The translations under genes and the position numbers were made by a program. 64,000 nt of DNA from Hyphomonadaceae bacterium (GTDB taxonomy: Bacteria > Pseudomonadota > Alphaproteobacteria > Caulobacterales > Hyphomonadaceae), in contig JADKDU010000013.1 of assembly GCA_016714495.1 (NCBI GenBank), forward strand, positions 1 to 64,000, written 5' to 3'. Positions 62,971 through 64,000 of this stretch are shown here, in pieces (position 1 is the first letter of the stretch; each line of letters opens with the position of its first letter). A model generated the notes under the pieces. That model was not told the DNA's origin. It did no database searches and was given only the letters and a program-made list of their open reading frames with translations.

Positions 62971-62997
62971 ACGCCCTTCCGGAAACCGGAAGGGCGT
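62971..62997 (-). terminator. Rho-independent terminator of rpsA
   Basis: A 12-bp stem (ACGCCCTTCCGG/CCGGAAGGGCGT) with an AAA loop, flanked by A/T runs on both sides. It lies between rpsA and ihfB. Confidence 0.88.
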
Positions 62998-63025
62998 TTC
63001 ACAAGGTTTATCACGCAAAAGACGG

Positions 63026-64000
63026 CTATTCGTCCTTCTTCGCCGCGCCCTTGAGGGCGGCGCCGAGGATGTCGCCAAGCGACGCGCCCGAGTCAGCCGA
63101 ACCATATTGTTCGACAGCCTCTTTCTCGTCCCTGATTTCCATCGCCTTGATCGAGAGCGAAACCTTGCGGCCCGCCTTGTCGAACGCCGTCACCAGCGCG
63201 TCGACTTTCTCGCCCACGGCATAACGCTCCGGACGTTGTTCGGCGCGATCGCGCGAGAGGTCAGCCTTACGAATGAAGGACTTCATCGCGCCATCGGCGA
63301 TCGAGACTTCGATGCCGCCGGTGGTGACTTCCACAACCGTGCCGGTGACGATCGAGTTCTTGCGCAGGTCGATCGACTCCGTCGGGTCGGTCGACAGCTG
63401 CTTGATGCCGAGCGAGATGCGTTCCTTCTCGACGTCGACGTCGAGAACACGCGCCTGCACGGTGTCGCCCTTGGCGTACTTCTTGATGGCTTCTTCGCCG
63501 GCGACATTCCAGTCGATATCGTTGATGTGGACCATGCCGTCGAGATCCGGGCCCAGGCCGACGAACAGGCCGAACTCGGTAATGCCGCGCACTTCGCCTT
63601 CGATGTTGGAGCCAACCGGGTGTTCAGCGATGAACGCTTCCCACGGGTTGTTCATCACCTGCTTGAGGCCCAGCGAGATGCGGCGCTTCTCGGCGTCGAC
63701 ATCCAGAACCATCACGTCGACTTCCTGGCTGGACGAGATGATCTTGCCCGGATGCACGTTCTTCTTGGTCCAGCTCATCTCCGAGACGTGGATCAGGCCT
63801 TCAACGCCGTCTTCCAGTTCAACGAAGGCGCCGTAGTCGGTGATGTTCGTGACGCGGCCGGTCAGCTTGGCGCCAACCGGGTATTTGGCGGCGACGCCAT
63901 CCCACGGATCGGTGGCCAGCTGCTTCATGCCGAGCGAGATACGCTGGGTTTCGGGGTTGATCTTGATGATCTGGACTTCGACTTCCTGGCCGACTTCCAC
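63026..64000 (-). CDS. rpsA: 30S ribosomal protein S1, C-terminal part
   Basis: The window holds the last 324 or so codons; the 5' part lies outside. Four S1 RNA-binding repeats can be followed, for example PVGAKLTGRVTNITDYGAFV, GVEGLIHVSEMSWTKKNVHP, GSNIEGEVRGITEFGLFVGL and GDTVQARVLDVDVEKERISLG. The last repeat is more divergent, and the tail ends GAALKGAAKKDE. Binds mRNA on the small ribosomal subunit. Confidence 0.97.
   Translation of the reverse strand: MEVGQEVEVQIIKINPETQRISLGMKQLATDPWDGVAAKYPVGAKLTGRVTNITDYGAFVELEDGVEGLIHVSEMSWTKKNVHPGKIISSSQEVDVMVLDVDAEKRRISLGLKQVMNNPWEAFIAEHPVGSNIEGEVRGITEFGLFVGLGPDLDGMVHINDIDWNVAGEEAIKKYAKGDTVQARVLDVDVEKERISLGIKQLSTDPTESIDLRKNSIVTGTVVEVTTGGIEVSIADGAMKSFIRKADLSRDRAEQRPERYAVGEKVDALVTAFDKAGRKVSLSIKAMEIRDEKEAVEQYGSADSGASLGDILGAALKGAAKKDE

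Noticed and set aside
1..64000. tRNA, rRNA or prophage genes
   Set aside because: I looked in the intergenic regions and saw no cloverleaf with a CCA-proximal arm, no rRNA segment and no phage structural or integrase gene. A covariance-model search would be needed to exclude small RNAs.

Overview
The window looks like chromosomal DNA from a high-GC alphaproteobacterium, probably in or near the Hyphomonadaceae/Caulobacterales-Maricaulales group. This is inferred from gene order (rpsA-ihfB, trpF-trpB-trpA-accD-folC, tsaE-amgK-murU-addB-addA) and from the AccD and MotA types, not from a marker-gene search.

Region by region. (1) 1-7.9 kb is a decayed island: a cut-off methyltransferase, at least four remnants of IS3-family elements, a frameshifted outer-membrane-like protein, a lone prepilin peptidase, and a stretch at about 3.05-4.78 kb made of G and C homopolymers that I think is faulty sequence. 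(2) 7.9-12.7 kb holds a hybrid histidine kinase (one frameshift) and a large lipoprotein peptidase of propeller-PA-M28-PDZ layout. (3) 12.8-25.1 kb is the most unusual region: five paralogous small monohaem c-type cytochromes plus a cytochrome c'-like lipoprotein, FNR/FixK-like palindromes ahead of several of them, a SOUL haem protein, a Tat-exported two-subunit molybdenum hydroxylase, the selD/mnmH selenouridine pair, and an adrenodoxin-type ferredoxin with its reductase. (4) 25.2-35.6 kb is a tight housekeeping operon: t6A formation (tsaE), cell-wall sugar recycling (amgK, murU), the AddAB recombination nuclease-helicase and two tandem thioredoxins. (5) 35.6-49.5 kb is mixed: VOC, GST, OmpA-type envelope proteins, two copies of an unknown secreted protein flanking a secreted methyltransferase, a Chloroflexus-like malyl-CoA lyase, a CocE-type hydrolase, a cytochrome c'-like protein behind a Pho-box-like repeat, DUF1287, and motA. 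(6) 49.5-64 kb is the conserved block M16 protease, folC, a BKACE enzyme, accD, trpA, an ApbE-DUF2271 fusion, a GFA protein, trpB, trpF, mscL, ihfB and the 3' end of rpsA.

Working picture: in region 3 the periplasmic cytochromes are candidate electron acceptors for the exported molybdenum hydroxylase and seem to be switched by an FNR/FixK/Dnr-type regulator under low oxygen or nitrosative conditions. Several otherwise intact genes (kinase, M16 protease, BKACE) each carry a single frameshift, and addB lacks a normal start codon. Together with the homopolymer block this suggests draft-quality sequence, so calls of pseudogenes in this window should be treated with caution.
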